From Streptomyces sp. NBC_00286 (lineage in GTDB: Bacteria; Actinomycetota; Actinomycetes; Streptomycetales; Streptomycetaceae): a stretch of 64,000 nucleotides of DNA. The position numbers were made by a program, and so were the translations under genes. The notes beneath the pieces are model-generated. The model was not told the origin of the DNA. It did no database searches and worked only from the letters and a program-made list of their open reading frames with translations. Location: the NCBI RefSeq assembly GCF_036173125.1, contig NZ_CP108054.1, positions 682,001-746,000 on the forward strand, written 5' to 3'. Every line of letters starts with the position of its first letter. Positions within the stretch are counted from its first letter, which is position 1. Positions 36,363 to 45,423 of this stretch are shown in pieces.

Positions 36363-37850
36363 GTGAAGCTGAGCGAGTTGCTGGCCGGGCAGGAGCACCA
36401 CGTTCTGCAGGGCGACCCGGCGAGGACATGGATCACCGCGGGAACCACCTTCGACGCCGACCGGGTGACGTCGGGTTCGCTGTTCATCGCCGTGCCCGGC
36501 CACCGTGAAGGCGGCCCCGACTCGGTGGCACCTGCCCTCGCATGCGGCGCGGCGGCGGTACTCGTCGACGCCGCGACGCCAGCACCTGCGGCGTCGGTGT
36601 GGGCGTCGGCACCGGAGGTGTGCGTCGTACGGGTGCCGGACACCCGGACAGCGGCCGCAGTCGTCGCCTCCCGCTATTTCGGTGAGCCGGGGCGGCAGAT
36701 GGACATGGTGGCGATCACCGGCACCAACGGCAAGACGTCGGTGTCGTACATGGTCGAGTCGGTCCTGCGGATCTCCGAGGGCGCGAAGGTGGGAGTCATC
36801 GGGACCGCCGGCAGCCGGATCGGCGACGAGCTGATCCCTATGCCGAGGTCGGTGCTGACCACGCCGGAGTCGCCGGACCTGCAGTACCTGCTGGGGTGCA
36901 TGCGCGACCGCGGAGTCGGCAGCGCGGTACTGGAAGCCACGTCCATGGCGCTGCTGACACACCGGGTCGACCGTACGTTCATCGACGTCGGCGTGTTCAC
37001 CAACCTGACGCAGGATCACCTGGACGATCACGGAACGATGGCGAACTACCGGGACGCCAAGCTGCGTCTGTTCCAGGGCTTGTGCAGGCGCGCTGTGGTC
37101 AACGCCGACGACCCGGTGGGCGCCGGGATCCAGGCGATGATGCCGGGCATGGTGACCACGTACGCCCTGGACGCCGAGGCGGACTACCGGGCCACCGACC
37201 TCTCCGTGGACGCTTCCGGCACGCGTTTCATCCTGCACCACGACGGCCGCAAGTATCCGGCGGCGATCCCCGTCCCGGGCCGCTTTTCGGTGGCCAACGC
37301 ACTGGCCACCGTGGCGGCCTGCCACCTTCTGGGCCACGATCTGGGCAGGCTGGTCGCCGCCCTCGACCGGATGCCTGCGATCCCGGGTCGGTTCGAGCGC
37401 TTCCAGGCGCCGCGCGGCACGTCGGTGATCGTGGATTACGCCCACTCACCGGACTCCCTGGACAAGGTCCTGACCACCATCCGCGACTTCGCACGCGGCC
37501 AGGTCATCACCGTCTTCGGCTGCGGCGGGGACCGGGACACCACCAAGCGGGCGGACATGGGCAGGATCGCCGGAACCCACTCCGACCTGTGCGTCCTCAC
37601 CTCGGACAACCCCCGCAACGAAGACCCACAGGCCATCCTGGACCAGATCGCCCCCGGCATCGCGGCGACCGGCACACCGTTCGAACGGTTCACCGACCGC
37701 CGTCAGGCTGTCGCTTTCGCTCTCTCCGCCGCGGGCCCGGACGACATCGTCCTGATCGCCGGCAAGGGCAGCGAGCCCCATCAGATCATCGGCGACAAAC
37801 TGCTCCCCTTCAGCGACATGGCAACCGTGCTCGAACTCACCCGGGGATAG
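36363..37850 (+). CDS. Mur ligase, MurE type (UDP-MurNAc-tripeptide synthetase-like), stand-alone
   Basis: 495 residues with the three Mur-ligase domains. ATP loop GTNGKTS at 120-126; carbamoylated-Lys region near 210; VIVDYAHSPDSLDKVL at the central/C-terminal junction; and the C-terminal SDNPRNEDP motif that in MurE contacts diaminopimelate. Other mur or fts genes are absent from this window, so this is probably a second copy serving a cell-wall variant or secondary pathway. GTG start after GAAGGGATC. Confidence 0.88.
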   Translation: MKLSELLAGQEHHVLQGDPARTWITAGTTFDADRVTSGSLFIAVPGHREGGPDSVAPALACGAAAVLVDAATPAPAASVWASAPEVCVVRVPDTRTAAAVVASRYFGEPGRQMDMVAITGTNGKTSVSYMVESVLRISEGAKVGVIGTAGSRIGDELIPMPRSVLTTPESPDLQYLLGCMRDRGVGSAVLEATSMALLTHRVDRTFIDVGVFTNLTQDHLDDHGTMANYRDAKLRLFQGLCRRAVVNADDPVGAGIQAMMPGMVTTYALDAEADYRATDLSVDASGTRFILHHDGRKYPAAIPVPGRFSVANALATVAACHLLGHDLGRLVAALDRMPAIPGRFERFQAPRGTSVIVDYAHSPDSLDKVLTTIRDFARGQVITVFGCGGDRDTTKRADMGRIAGTHSDLCVLTSDNPRNEDPQAILDQIAPGIAATGTPFERFTDRRQAVAFALSAAGPDDIVLIAGKGSEPHQIIGDKLLPFSDMATVLELTRG

Positions 37851-38306
37851 CGGGCCCTGCCGCCTCACACGCGGACCGCCCGCGCCGTCCTCGGACCGAA
37901 AGCGCACTCGCCGGTCCCTACTGCCCCTACCGCGGTACTGCACCGATTCGGTGGTCGGATCGCTGTCCTCCAGCATCAGCTTGCCGAAGACGGACGCCCC
38001 CCTGTATTGCAGTACAGCCGGATGATCGCCTGCGTCCCACAGCTGCAACCGGCGGCCGGCAGGCACGACGAGTGGCAATCAAGCGCGCCACTACCTGTCC
38101 GAAGGGTCTATGGCCCAACCTGCGGTGCTGGCGATATGGCCGCGATCGACAGCGGCGAGTAAATATTGTTGATCAATCTCAAAGCACCGACCGCAAGGCA
38201 CCACAGCCAGACCGGCCCGGCATCAGAAACCCGCGCGGCCTGAGACCGGACGCCGGGAATCCACGGGTTTGCCATCACGCCGCCATCACGTGTCGCACGA
38301 AAGCAA
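37851..38306. other. 456-bp intergenic region with one AT-rich palindrome
   Basis: No gene seen. GTAAATATTGTTGATCAAT at 38159-38177 is strikingly AT-rich for this genome and contains the palindrome TTGATCAA. This may be a regulator site or a remnant near the tRNA. Confidence 0.4.
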
Positions 38307-38340
38307 CCAGCGGGCCTGCCGTTTCCGGCAGGCCCGCTGG
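38307..38340 (-). terminator. Strong hairpin terminator after tRNA-Pro
   Basis: Perfect 15-bp stem (CCAGCGGGCCTGCCG / CGGCAGGCCCGCTGG) with loop TTTC, ten bases beyond the 3' end of the tRNA on the minus strand. Confidence 0.8.
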
Positions 38341-38349
38341 TGAACACCG

Positions 38350-38423
<74 letters not shown>

Positions 38424-38521
38424 ATGCGACCGTCGCGGTGGACCGCGTGATCGCCGAAGAGCACTTTACCTCACGTCGCGGTGTGCTCCGAAGGGTGTGT
38501 GGTGCGGGGGACAATCGGTGT

Positions 38522-39034
38522 ATGGGTAGTGCTTCTGACGACGGACGGGACCGGGATGCCGAGGGGCGGGCGCGCAGTGCTCGGCCGCGGGACGGGCTCG
38601 GGCGGCCGCTGCCGTACGGGGCCGACGGGGTGGAGCGGCAGCCCGAAGGGGTTGTACGTACGCCGGAGCAGACCGTCGAGGAGGCGCAGGCACTGTTGGA
38701 GGCCGGGAAGCCGTTCCATGCGCACGAAGTCTTCGAGGACGCCTGGAAGTCGGGGCCGGAGGAGGAACGGGCCCTGTGGCGCGGGCTGGCCCAGCTCGCG
38801 GTGGGGCTCACGCATGCGGCTCGCGGCAATCTCACGGGCGGGGCGCGGCTGTTGCGGCGGGGGGCCGGGGCGGTCGAGGACTGGGGGGCGGAGGCCGGGC
38901 TGGAGCGGCCGTACGGGATGGATCTGCCGGAACTCGTCCACTGGGCAAGGGAGTTGGCGGGTGTTGTGGAGCAGGATGAGGCTCCGGTGGACGCGGGGGT
39001 GTGGGCTCCTCGGTTGCGCGGGAGCAAGGCTTAG
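38522..39034 (+). CDS. DUF309 protein
   Basis: 170 residues. After a charged, disordered 50-residue start comes the all-helical DUF309 core with LLEAGKPFHAHEVFEDAWKS at about 61-80 and LAQLAVGLTHAARGN; the HxxHE-like cluster (FHAHEVFE) is the family mark. Cytosolic, function unknown. Confidence 0.85.
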   Translation: MGSASDDGRDRDAEGRARSARPRDGLGRPLPYGADGVERQPEGVVRTPEQTVEEAQALLEAGKPFHAHEVFEDAWKSGPEEERALWRGLAQLAVGLTHAARGNLTGGARLLRRGAGAVEDWGAEAGLERPYGMDLPELVHWARELAGVVEQDEAPVDAGVWAPRLRGSKA

Positions 39035-39204
39035 CGGGGCCGGTTCGGCAGCGTCGCTGAGTACGCGCTGCACGGGTGCGCCCGAGAGCTGCGCGGCGTC
39101 GGCGCGGCAGCCAGGCGTTGCGGTGCGGGGTCGCAGGGCGTGCTGCGCCTGTTGCGGTCGGGTGCGGTGATCCGGTTGTCAGTGGTGTGGGGCAGACTCG
39201 GGGT

Positions 39205-39975
39205 GTGCGAAAGATTCATGTCATCGGCATTGGGGCGGGCGACCCCGACCAGTTGACCCTTCAGGCGGTCAAGGCCCTGCGGAGCACGGACGTGTTCTTC
39301 ATTCTGGACAAGGGCGAGGTGAAGTCGGACCTCGTCCAGTTGCGCCGTGACATTCTCGACGCGCACATACCGGAGGGGACGTACCGGCTGGTGGAGGCCC
39401 GTGATCCGGAGCGGGACCGGGCCGCCGGGGGTGCGGGCTACTCCCCCGCCGTGGGGGACTGGCGCCGGGCTCGCGCCGACATCTACGAGCGGTTGATCGC
39501 CGAGGAGTTGGGCGAGGAGGAGAGCGGGGCGTTCCTGGTGTGGGGTGATCCCGCGTTGTACGACAGCACACTTGGGATCCTGGAGGAGATCCTCGAGCGT
39601 GGCGCGGTGGCCTTCGACTACGACGTCGTACCCGGCATCAGCAGCGTCTCCGCGCTGGTCGCCCGCCATCGCACGGGCCTCAATCGTGTCGCCGGACCGG
39701 TTCAGATCACGACGGGCCGACGCCTTGCGGAAGGGTTCCCCGAGGGCGTCGACGACGTCGTCGTCATGCTCGACGCCCACCAGGCCTTCCAGCGGTACGC
39801 CGACCAGGACATCGACATCTACTGGGGCGCGTACATAGGCACGCCGGACGAGATCCTCGCTTCGGGCCCGCTCGCTGATACGGCGCCTCGCATCGCCGAG
39901 CTCCGCGCGGAGGCTCGTGAGCGGAAGGGCTGGATCATGGATACGTATTTGCTGCGCAGGCGGGCGCGGGGGTAG
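39205..39975 (+). CDS. cobF: Precorrin-6A synthase (deacetylating), CobF
   Basis: 256 residues of the tetrapyrrole methylase fold: KIHVIGIGAGDPDQLTLQAV at 3-22, VWGDPALYDSTLGILEEI near 113, and VVPGISSVSALVARH near 140. CobF uses S-adenosylmethionine to methylate C-1 of precorrin-5 with loss of acetate, in the aerobic route to vitamin B12. GTG start at 39205. It faces cobK, which carries out the next step. Confidence 0.9.
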   Translation: MRKIHVIGIGAGDPDQLTLQAVKALRSTDVFFILDKGEVKSDLVQLRRDILDAHIPEGTYRLVEARDPERDRAAGGAGYSPAVGDWRRARADIYERLIAEELGEEESGAFLVWGDPALYDSTLGILEEILERGAVAFDYDVVPGISSVSALVARHRTGLNRVAGPVQITTGRRLAEGFPEGVDDVVVMLDAHQAFQRYADQDIDIYWGAYIGTPDEILASGPLADTAPRIAELRAEARERKGWIMDTYLLRRRARG

Positions 39976-40308
39976 GCGGGGCCTGTTGTGCACCGGCCCC
40001 GCCGCGTGGCCCCGCATCTCGCGGGGCTGGGCGCTCCGCGGGAAAGGCGGTTCGAAGCTGCGGGTGCGTCGTGGCTGGTCGCTCCCCCACTCTCGGCTGC
40101 GCTCAAGCGGGGCCCCCATCGCGGCGGAGCCCCACATGCCATAGCCCCGCGCGCCTGAAGGGGCGCGATACGGCACCGCAAGAGGGCAGCGTTGGCGAGC
40201 GGATTTCGCCCCCGCCGCCCCTACCCTCTCCCATCCCCTGGTGCTCCGCCCCAGACCCCACACGCAGCGCCGGTGCAGTCGGCAGCAGCCCCCCGCACGG
40301 GCGCCCGA
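39976..40308. other. 333-bp gap between convergent cobF and cobK
   Basis: No gene seen. It contains GC-rich inverted repeat pieces around 40145-40170 (GCGCGCCTGAAGGGGCGCG) similar to the extragenic palindromes common in Streptomyces, which may act as a bidirectional terminator. Confidence 0.45.
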
Positions 40309-41109
40309 TCAGAGCCCCGTCCCCCAAAGGCCGCCGTCCAACCAAGCCAGTACCTCGGAGACATCGGCGACCGGCGTCACTCCCTCCGGCAGCGGTGGGC
40401 GCCGTACCACCACGACCGGGACGCCAAGGGTGCGGGCGGCCGTCAGTTTGGCCGATGTCGCTGCGCCGCCGCTGTCCTTTGTCACCAGGACTTCGATGGC
40501 GTGCTCGCGCAGGAGTGTCGTCTCGTCCTCCACCGTGAACGGGCCTCGGGCCAGCAGGACTTCTGTGTGGGGCGGCAGAGGTGGCTCGGGGGGATCCACC
40601 GAGCGTAGAAGGAAGTGGAGTTCGGAGAGGGGGGCGAAGGTCGCCAGGCCAAGGCGGCCCGTTGTGAGGAAGACTCGGCGGCCCAGCGACGGGAGAAGAT
40701 CGGCGGCTTCGGTGAGGGAGGTCGTCGAGTGCCAGCGGTCGCCTGGCCCTGCCTGCCAGCCGGGGCGGCGCAGGACTATGGCCGGGACGCCCGCAGCCCT
40801 CGCGGCCCGCACGGCGTTCGCCGTGATGCCCGCGGCGAAGGGGTGCGTGGCGTCGACGAGTGTGTCCACGCGTTCCGAGCGCAGCCACCGGGCGAGCCCT
40901 TCCGCCCCGCCGAATCCCCCGACGCGTACGTCCCCGTCGAGCGCCCCCGGCCGCGACACCCTGCCCGCAAGCGAGGTGGTCACGCGTATGCCAGGCCGGG
41001 CGGTGAGGGCCGCGGCGAGTTCGCGGGCCTCGGCCGTGCCGCCCAGGACCAGGACATGCGCATGGGCATGGGCAGAGGCAGGGGTATCGGCACGGGCATG
41101 CGGGGACAT
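40309..41109 (-). CDS. cobK: Precorrin-6A reductase CobK
   Basis: 266 residues. HVLVLGGTAEARELAAALTA at 18-37 is the NADPH-binding start; LVDATHPFAAGITANAVRAA at about 85-104 and LVTKDSGGAATSAKLTAA near 205 are CobK/CbiJ signatures. It reduces precorrin-6A to dihydro-precorrin-6B. Convergent with cobF; the remaining cob genes must be elsewhere. Confidence 0.9.
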   Translation of the reverse strand: MSPHARADTPASAHAHAHVLVLGGTAEARELAAALTARPGIRVTTSLAGRVSRPGALDGDVRVGGFGGAEGLARWLRSERVDTLVDATHPFAAGITANAVRAARAAGVPAIVLRRPGWQAGPGDRWHSTTSLTEAADLLPSLGRRVFLTTGRLGLATFAPLSELHFLLRSVDPPEPPLPPHTEVLLARGPFTVEDETTLLREHAIEVLVTKDSGGAATSAKLTAARTLGVPVVVVRRPPLPEGVTPVADVSEVLAWLDGGLWGTGL

Positions 41110-41164
41110 GGCGTCGAGCGTACGGGCACAGAAATCAGCCGAGCGTAGGGGCCACGGTGGTCAG

Positions 41165-41320
41165 CCGCGTACGGGCTACGGGAGTCCACCGCGTACGGGC
41201 CACAGCACTCCACCGCCCGTACGGGCCACAGCACTCAACCGCGCGCACGGCCTACGGCAGTCAGCCGCACGCGCGGGCCACAGGAGTCGACGCACATACG
41301 AGCCGCAGAAGTCGACAAAC
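41165..41320. repeat. Six imperfect 24-26 bp tandem repeats
   Basis: Units begin CCGCGTACGGGCYACRG and end AGTCSA. The first two copies (41165-41188, 41189-41212) are nearly identical and later ones drift. The array fills the gap between cobK and the TauE-type permease gene, upstream of cobK. Confidence 0.75.
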
Positions 41321-41328
41321 CGCCAAGC

Positions 41329-42102
41329 TCACCGAAGCAACAGCTGCGCCCCGCCCACCACCGTCGCCGCGATCACCAGCTGCTCGAAGAGCCGCTGGTT
41401 GATGCGGTCCACGGCGAGCTTGCCGATCACTGCGCCCGGGACGACGAAGGCGGCGAGGGCGGCGTCCAGCAGCAGGGAGTTGCCGTCTATGAGGCCGAGG
41501 CCGACGCTGAAGGGGACCTTGGACACGTTGACGATCAGGAAGAAGAAGGCCGAGGTCCCGAGGAAGCCGAGCTTGCGGAAGCCCGCGGAGAGGAGATACA
41601 TCGACATGACGGGGCCGCCCGCGTTCGCGACCATCGTCGTGAAGCCGCCGAGCACACCGTACGAACGCGCCTTGATCCGGCCCGCACGCGACGTCACCTC
41701 CTCCGGCTCCTCCTCCGGCGTGGCCTGGCGGCGGCGCCACACCGTGACCCCGGCCATCAGCAGCAGAATCGCGCCGATCGACATCCGTACGATCTGGTCG
41801 TCCGCCCACATCAGGAACACCGTGCCGACGACCACGCCGCCCGCCACCGCCGGGAAGAGCCGCCACAGCGTGGGCCAGTGGGCGTGCCGGCGATAGGTGA
41901 GCACGGCGAGTACGTCCCCGACGATGAGGATGGGCAGCAGCACGCCGGTGGAGGCGCGGGCGGGCAGGACGGCGGCGAAGATCGCGAGGCTGACCGTGTT
42001 GGCCCCGCTCACGGCGGTCTTCGAGAAGCCGACGAGCATGGCCGCGGCGGCGAGAGCGGCGAACTCCCAGACGGAGATGTGCCAGAGGGTCATCGTGTTC
42101 AT
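41329..42102 (-). CDS. TSUP-family (TauE/SafE) membrane permease
   Basis: 257 residues with about eight helices. Two related halves contain the typical VGFSKTAVSGANTVSLAIFA (23-42) and GGFTTMVANAGGPVMSMYLL (153-172) segments. Family members export sulfite, sulfoacetate or other C2 organosulfur acids. Substrate not assignable. Confidence 0.88.
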   Translation of the reverse strand: MNTMTLWHISVWEFAALAAAAMLVGFSKTAVSGANTVSLAIFAAVLPARASTGVLLPILIVGDVLAVLTYRRHAHWPTLWRLFPAVAGGVVVGTVFLMWADDQIVRMSIGAILLLMAGVTVWRRRQATPEEEPEEVTSRAGRIKARSYGVLGGFTTMVANAGGPVMSMYLLSAGFRKLGFLGTSAFFFLIVNVSKVPFSVGLGLIDGNSLLLDAALAAFVVPGAVIGKLAVDRINQRLFEQLVIAATVVGGAQLLLR

Positions 42103-42374
42103 GCGGAGACTGATGCTATGCGCAGCGATCTCGCCGTGTCAGGACCGTCTCGCCAGGTGGCCCCTTGCCCATGGGCCGCTTGGCCATCAGGGCCGCTTGG
42201 CCCGTGCAGGGCCGACTGCCCGTGGCGAGCCAACTGCCCGTAGGGGCACAACGCCATGAGCCCGCCGCTGGTGTCCCCCGCTGGTGCCCGCCCCTGCTCA
42301 CGCACGGTGGACCTCCGCCCGCTCCCCTGGGAAGATCCTCGGGACCTTCGCCGACGTCGATGGAGGACCGAGCC

Positions 42375-43184
42375 ATGGCCGACTCCCGCGAGCACACCCT
42401 CACCGGTACCAGGGGCGGCATCACCGCACGCGAGTGGCCACGGGAGCGGCCACGGTACGTCGCGCTCCTGGTCCATGGCTACGGGGAGCACATCGGCCGG
42501 TACGAGTACGTGGCGGACGTACTGAACGGGCATGGCGCCGCGGTGTTCGGGCCCGACCACATGGGGCACGGGAAGTCGGCGGGCGAGCGGGTTCTGATCG
42601 AGGACTTCGAGGACGTGGTGACCGACGTCCACGCGGTGGAGCGGCTGGCCCGTGCCGCGTATCCCGGGGTGCCCGTCGTGCTGATCGGGCACTCCATGGG
42701 CGGGCTGATCGCGGCGCGGTACGCACAGCGGTACGGGGATGGTCTTACCGCGCTCGTGCTGTCCGGGCCGGTGATCGGTGACTGGCAGGTGGCCCGACAG
42801 TTGCTGGCGCAGGACCCGATCCCCGAGGTCCCCATCGACCCGGCGACGCTGTCGCGCGACCCTTCGGTGGGCGAGGAGTACGCGGCGGATCCGCTCGTCT
42901 GGCACGGCCCGTTCAAGCGCCCGACGCTGGAGGCGTTCGTCCGTACGCTGGAGACGATCTCCAAGAGCGGCGGTGTGGGCCCGCTTCCGCTGCTGTGGCT
43001 GCACGGCGACGACGACCGCATCGTGCCGCTGTCCGCCAGCCGCGCGGGCGTCGAGGAACTGCGCGGGGCCGACTGGACCGAGCGCGTCTACCCGGGCGCC
43101 CAGCACGAGGTGTTCAACGAGACGGACAAGGCCGCGGTCCTCGCGGACGTGACGGGCTTCGTGGACCGCGTACTCGGCGACTGA
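42375..43184 (+). CDS. Alpha/beta hydrolase, monoacylglycerol lipase type
   Basis: 269 residues. Oxyanion motif VHGYGEH at 33-39, nucleophile Ser107 in GHSMGG, acid Asp212/213 (HGDDDRIV) and His244 (GAQHEVFNE). GPDHMGHGKSAG at 59-70 is typical of MGL/lysophospholipases. GGAGG precedes the ATG. No signal peptide, so it is cytosolic. The last codons seed the repeat array that follows. Confidence 0.9.
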   Translation: MADSREHTLTGTRGGITAREWPRERPRYVALLVHGYGEHIGRYEYVADVLNGHGAAVFGPDHMGHGKSAGERVLIEDFEDVVTDVHAVERLARAAYPGVPVVLIGHSMGGLIAARYAQRYGDGLTALVLSGPVIGDWQVARQLLAQDPIPEVPIDPATLSRDPSVGEEYAADPLVWHGPFKRPTLEAFVRTLETISKSGGVGPLPLLWLHGDDDRIVPLSASRAGVEELRGADWTERVYPGAQHEVFNETDKAAVLADVTGFVDRVLGD

Positions 43185-43344
43185 CCGGACCGCGTACTCG
43201 GCAACCGACCGGACCGCGTACTCGGCAACCGACCGGATCGAGTACTCGGCAACCGACCGGATCGAGTACTCGGCAACTGACGGGACCGGCTAGTCGGAAC
43301 CTGACCGGCCCCCTATTCGGGAACCGACCGGACCGCGTTCTCGC
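43161..43344. repeat. 24-bp tandem repeat growing out of the lipase 3' end
   Basis: About 7.5 copies of a 24-bp unit (core GACCGGACCGCGTACTCGGC). The first copy is the end of the lipase gene itself (43161-43184); later copies drift to GGATCGAG variants and fade near 43344. This is tandem duplication of a coding 3' end past the stop codon. Confidence 0.85.
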
Positions 43345-43403
43345 GAAACAGAGCCCCGAACGGCGGGTGTTTCCGCTGATCCGCCTTGGGCACTCGCGGC
43401 CGC

Positions 43404-43751
43404 ATGGAGTGGTTGCGCAGAGCAGCCTGCGCGGATGAGGACCCGGAACTGTTCTTCCCCGTGGGCACGACCGGCCCGGCCCTGCACGAAGTTGAGGCCG
43501 CCAAGGAAGTCTGTGCCCGCTGCCCGGTGTCCTACCAGTGCCTGGCCTGGGCGCTCGACACCGGACAGACCTCGGGTGTGTGGGGCGGAACGTGTGAGGA
43601 GGAACGCGCGGAGCTGCTTCGACTTGTCCGACGTCAGCCCACGAGCCCCGAAAACTTCAGTCCCGAGAACCTGAGCCCCGAAGGCATGAGCCCGGCAGGC
43701 ACAAGCCGCGAAACCAGAAGCCGCGAAACCACGAGGAGAAGCGCGTCATGA
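43404..43751 (+). CDS. WhiB-family iron-sulfur transcription factor
   Basis: 115 residues. The four Fe-S cysteines are Cys9, Cys37, Cys40 and Cys46, followed by the sigma-binding turn GVWGG (58-62) and a basic helix. It resembles the short WblE-like class. The tail (about 80-115) is a repeat of S-P-E-N/G and S-R-E-T units, not typical of the family. It overlaps dps by four bases (ATGA), so the two are translationally coupled. Confidence 0.9.
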   Translation: MEWLRRAACADEDPELFFPVGTTGPALHEVEAAKEVCARCPVSYQCLAWALDTGQTSGVWGGTCEEERAELLRLVRRQPTSPENFSPENLSPEGMSPAGTSRETRSRETTRRSAS

Positions 43752-44227
43752 CTGTGGTGAAGAGCACCCTGCCCGACCCCGCGCGTCAGGTGGTCGGTAC
43801 CGCCCTGCAGGGCACCCTGGTGGACCTGCTGGGGCTGTCCCTCATCGGCAAGCAGGTCCACTGGAACATCGTGGGCCCCCGGTTCCGCTCCATTCACTTC
43901 CAGCTCGACGAGGTCGTCGCCACGGCACGTTCGTACTCCGACACCGTGGCCGAACGCGCCGCGGCACTCGGCATTCCGCCCGACGGCCGGCCCGAGACCA
44001 TCGCCGCGACCTGCGCCCACCAGAGCCCGAAGGAGGGCTGGGTGCAGGACACCGAGGTTGTCGGCCTGCTCATCGAGTCCCTGGATACGACGATCGGGCA
44101 GCTCCGGGAGCGGATCAACGCGACGGACGAAGCCGATCGCGTGACCCAGGACCTGCTCATCTCCCTCACGGCCGAACTCGAGAAGCACCGCTGGATGTTC
44201 CAGGCCGAGGACTGGCCGCGCGACTGA
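43748..44227 (+). CDS. dps: Dps-family ferritin-like protein
   Basis: 159 residues. Ferroxidase ligands His38, His50, Asp54, Asp65 and Glu69 have exactly the spacing of E. coli Dps (51, 63, 67, 78, 82). It should form a dodecamer that oxidises Fe(II) with peroxide and protects DNA. Coupled to the WhiB-like gene upstream, suggesting redox-linked co-regulation. Confidence 0.93.
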   Translation: MTVVKSTLPDPARQVVGTALQGTLVDLLGLSLIGKQVHWNIVGPRFRSIHFQLDEVVATARSYSDTVAERAAALGIPPDGRPETIAATCAHQSPKEGWVQDTEVVGLLIESLDTTIGQLRERINATDEADRVTQDLLISLTAELEKHRWMFQAEDWPRD

Positions 44228-44289
44228 CCACGGCCAGGCGCATGACCGCGTACGACCGTATTGAGCGTACGAAACGGAAGGAGTACGCA

Positions 44290-44652
44290 ATGGCCGACGC
44301 CCTCGAACTCGACGTGCTGTGGGACGAGTTCCACCGCGTGGTGAACATGACCTCGCAGGAACTGGCCACCTGGCTGAAGGTGAGCGACGCCGACGAGGAG
44401 ACCGAACCGCTGCCGGAGCACGCGGGTTCGCCCACCGGTCAGCATGTCCTGGCCATCCTCCAGAAGCGTCGTACGGACCTCACCGAGGACGACATCAGCG
44501 TGATGTACGAGGTCGTGGAAACCGTCGAGGCGGAGACGGACCCCTCGCTGGAGCCCACGGCCGGAGAGACCGCGGCCGCGGACCCCTCGGCCCAGGAGAC
44601 CGAGCGCCGTCACCGGCTGATGACGCTCGGCCACGACCCGCTCAGGCCGTAG
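44290..44652 (+). CDS. DUF3140 protein
   Basis: 120 residues. LWDEFHRVVNMTSQELATWL at 10-29 and HVLAILQKRRTDLTEDDI near 52-69 are the DUF3140 core, a small helical family of unknown role seen next to DNA-protection genes. AAGGAG precedes the ATG. It follows dps by 62 bases and the next gene by two, so the whiB-dps-DUF3140-nuclease run is probably one operon. Confidence 0.85.
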   Translation: MADALELDVLWDEFHRVVNMTSQELATWLKVSDADEETEPLPEHAGSPTGQHVLAILQKRRTDLTEDDISVMYEVVETVEAETDPSLEPTAGETAAADPSAQETERRHRLMTLGHDPLRP

Positions 44653-44654
44653 TC

Positions 44655-45332
44655 ATGGCCAGACGAGCCGACCGGGACAGCCGGGTCATCGAGACGCTGG
44701 TCGCCGAACACGGCCGTACGTTCGCCGAGGAGGCGGGCATCAAGCTGCGGAACACACCGCAGCCGCTGTACCGCACCCTGGTCATGGCCTGCCTCCTCAG
44801 CGCGCGGATCCGCGGCTCCGTCGCCCTCGCGGCCACCCGCGCCCTGTACGACGCGGGGATGCGCGATGCGCGCCGGATGGCCGACGCGAGCTGGCAGCAG
44901 CGGGTCGACGCGCTGGGCGAGGGCGGCTATCGGCGCTACGACGAGCGCACGGCGACGATGCTCGGTGAGGGTGCCGAGCTGCTGCTGGAGCGTTGGGGCG
45001 GCGATCTGCGGCGGATGCGCGACGAGGCGGACGGCGACCTCGACCAACTCCGTTCCCTGCTGCGGGAGATACCGGCTCTCGGCCCGGCCGGCGTGGACAT
45101 CTTCCTGCGCGAGGTGCAGTTGGTCTGGCCCGAGGCCGCCCCCTGGCTCGACGCGAAGGCACTCCAGGGCGCGGAGCGGCTCGGGCTGCCGAAGGAACCC
45201 GACCATCTGGTGAAGCTTGCCGGTCACACCGAACCGGCCGTGCTGGCAGCCGCGTTGGTGCGGGCCGCGCTCGACAAGAAGATCGTGGAGGACGTTCTGC
45301 GGCGCGCGGAGAAACTCGCGGGCGAGGACTGA
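44655..45332 (+). CDS. Endonuclease III-like (HhH-GPD fold) protein
   Basis: 225 residues. The fold follows Nth/MutY glycosylases: LVMACLLSARIRGSVALAATRAL near 39-61 and the helix-hairpin-helix LLREIPALGPAGVDIFLREV near 134-153, ending in Asp (VQLVWPEAAPWLDAKAL). The C-terminal four-cysteine Fe-S cluster of Nth is absent. A base-excision role is possible but not proven. Confidence 0.8.
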   Translation: MARRADRDSRVIETLVAEHGRTFAEEAGIKLRNTPQPLYRTLVMACLLSARIRGSVALAATRALYDAGMRDARRMADASWQQRVDALGEGGYRRYDERTATMLGEGAELLLERWGGDLRRMRDEADGDLDQLRSLLREIPALGPAGVDIFLREVQLVWPEAAPWLDAKALQGAERLGLPKEPDHLVKLAGHTEPAVLAAALVRAALDKKIVEDVLRRAEKLAGED

Positions 45333-45423
45333 AGCCTCGGTGACCCGCGTCACACTCGGCTCCTGTCAGCAATCGGGGCGCCGTCTCGTTCAAGGGGCAC
45401 GCCAACGAGACAGGAGCCACGCC

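Noticed and set aside
41165..43344. CRISPR array
   Set aside because: The repeats are contiguous and drifting with no unique spacers, and there are no cas genes.
45348..45385. ECF41-like promoter (CGTCACA ... CGTC, or TGTCAGC ... CGTC) before the oxidoreductase
   Set aside because: Elements resemble the known motif but the spacing is wrong in both combinations.
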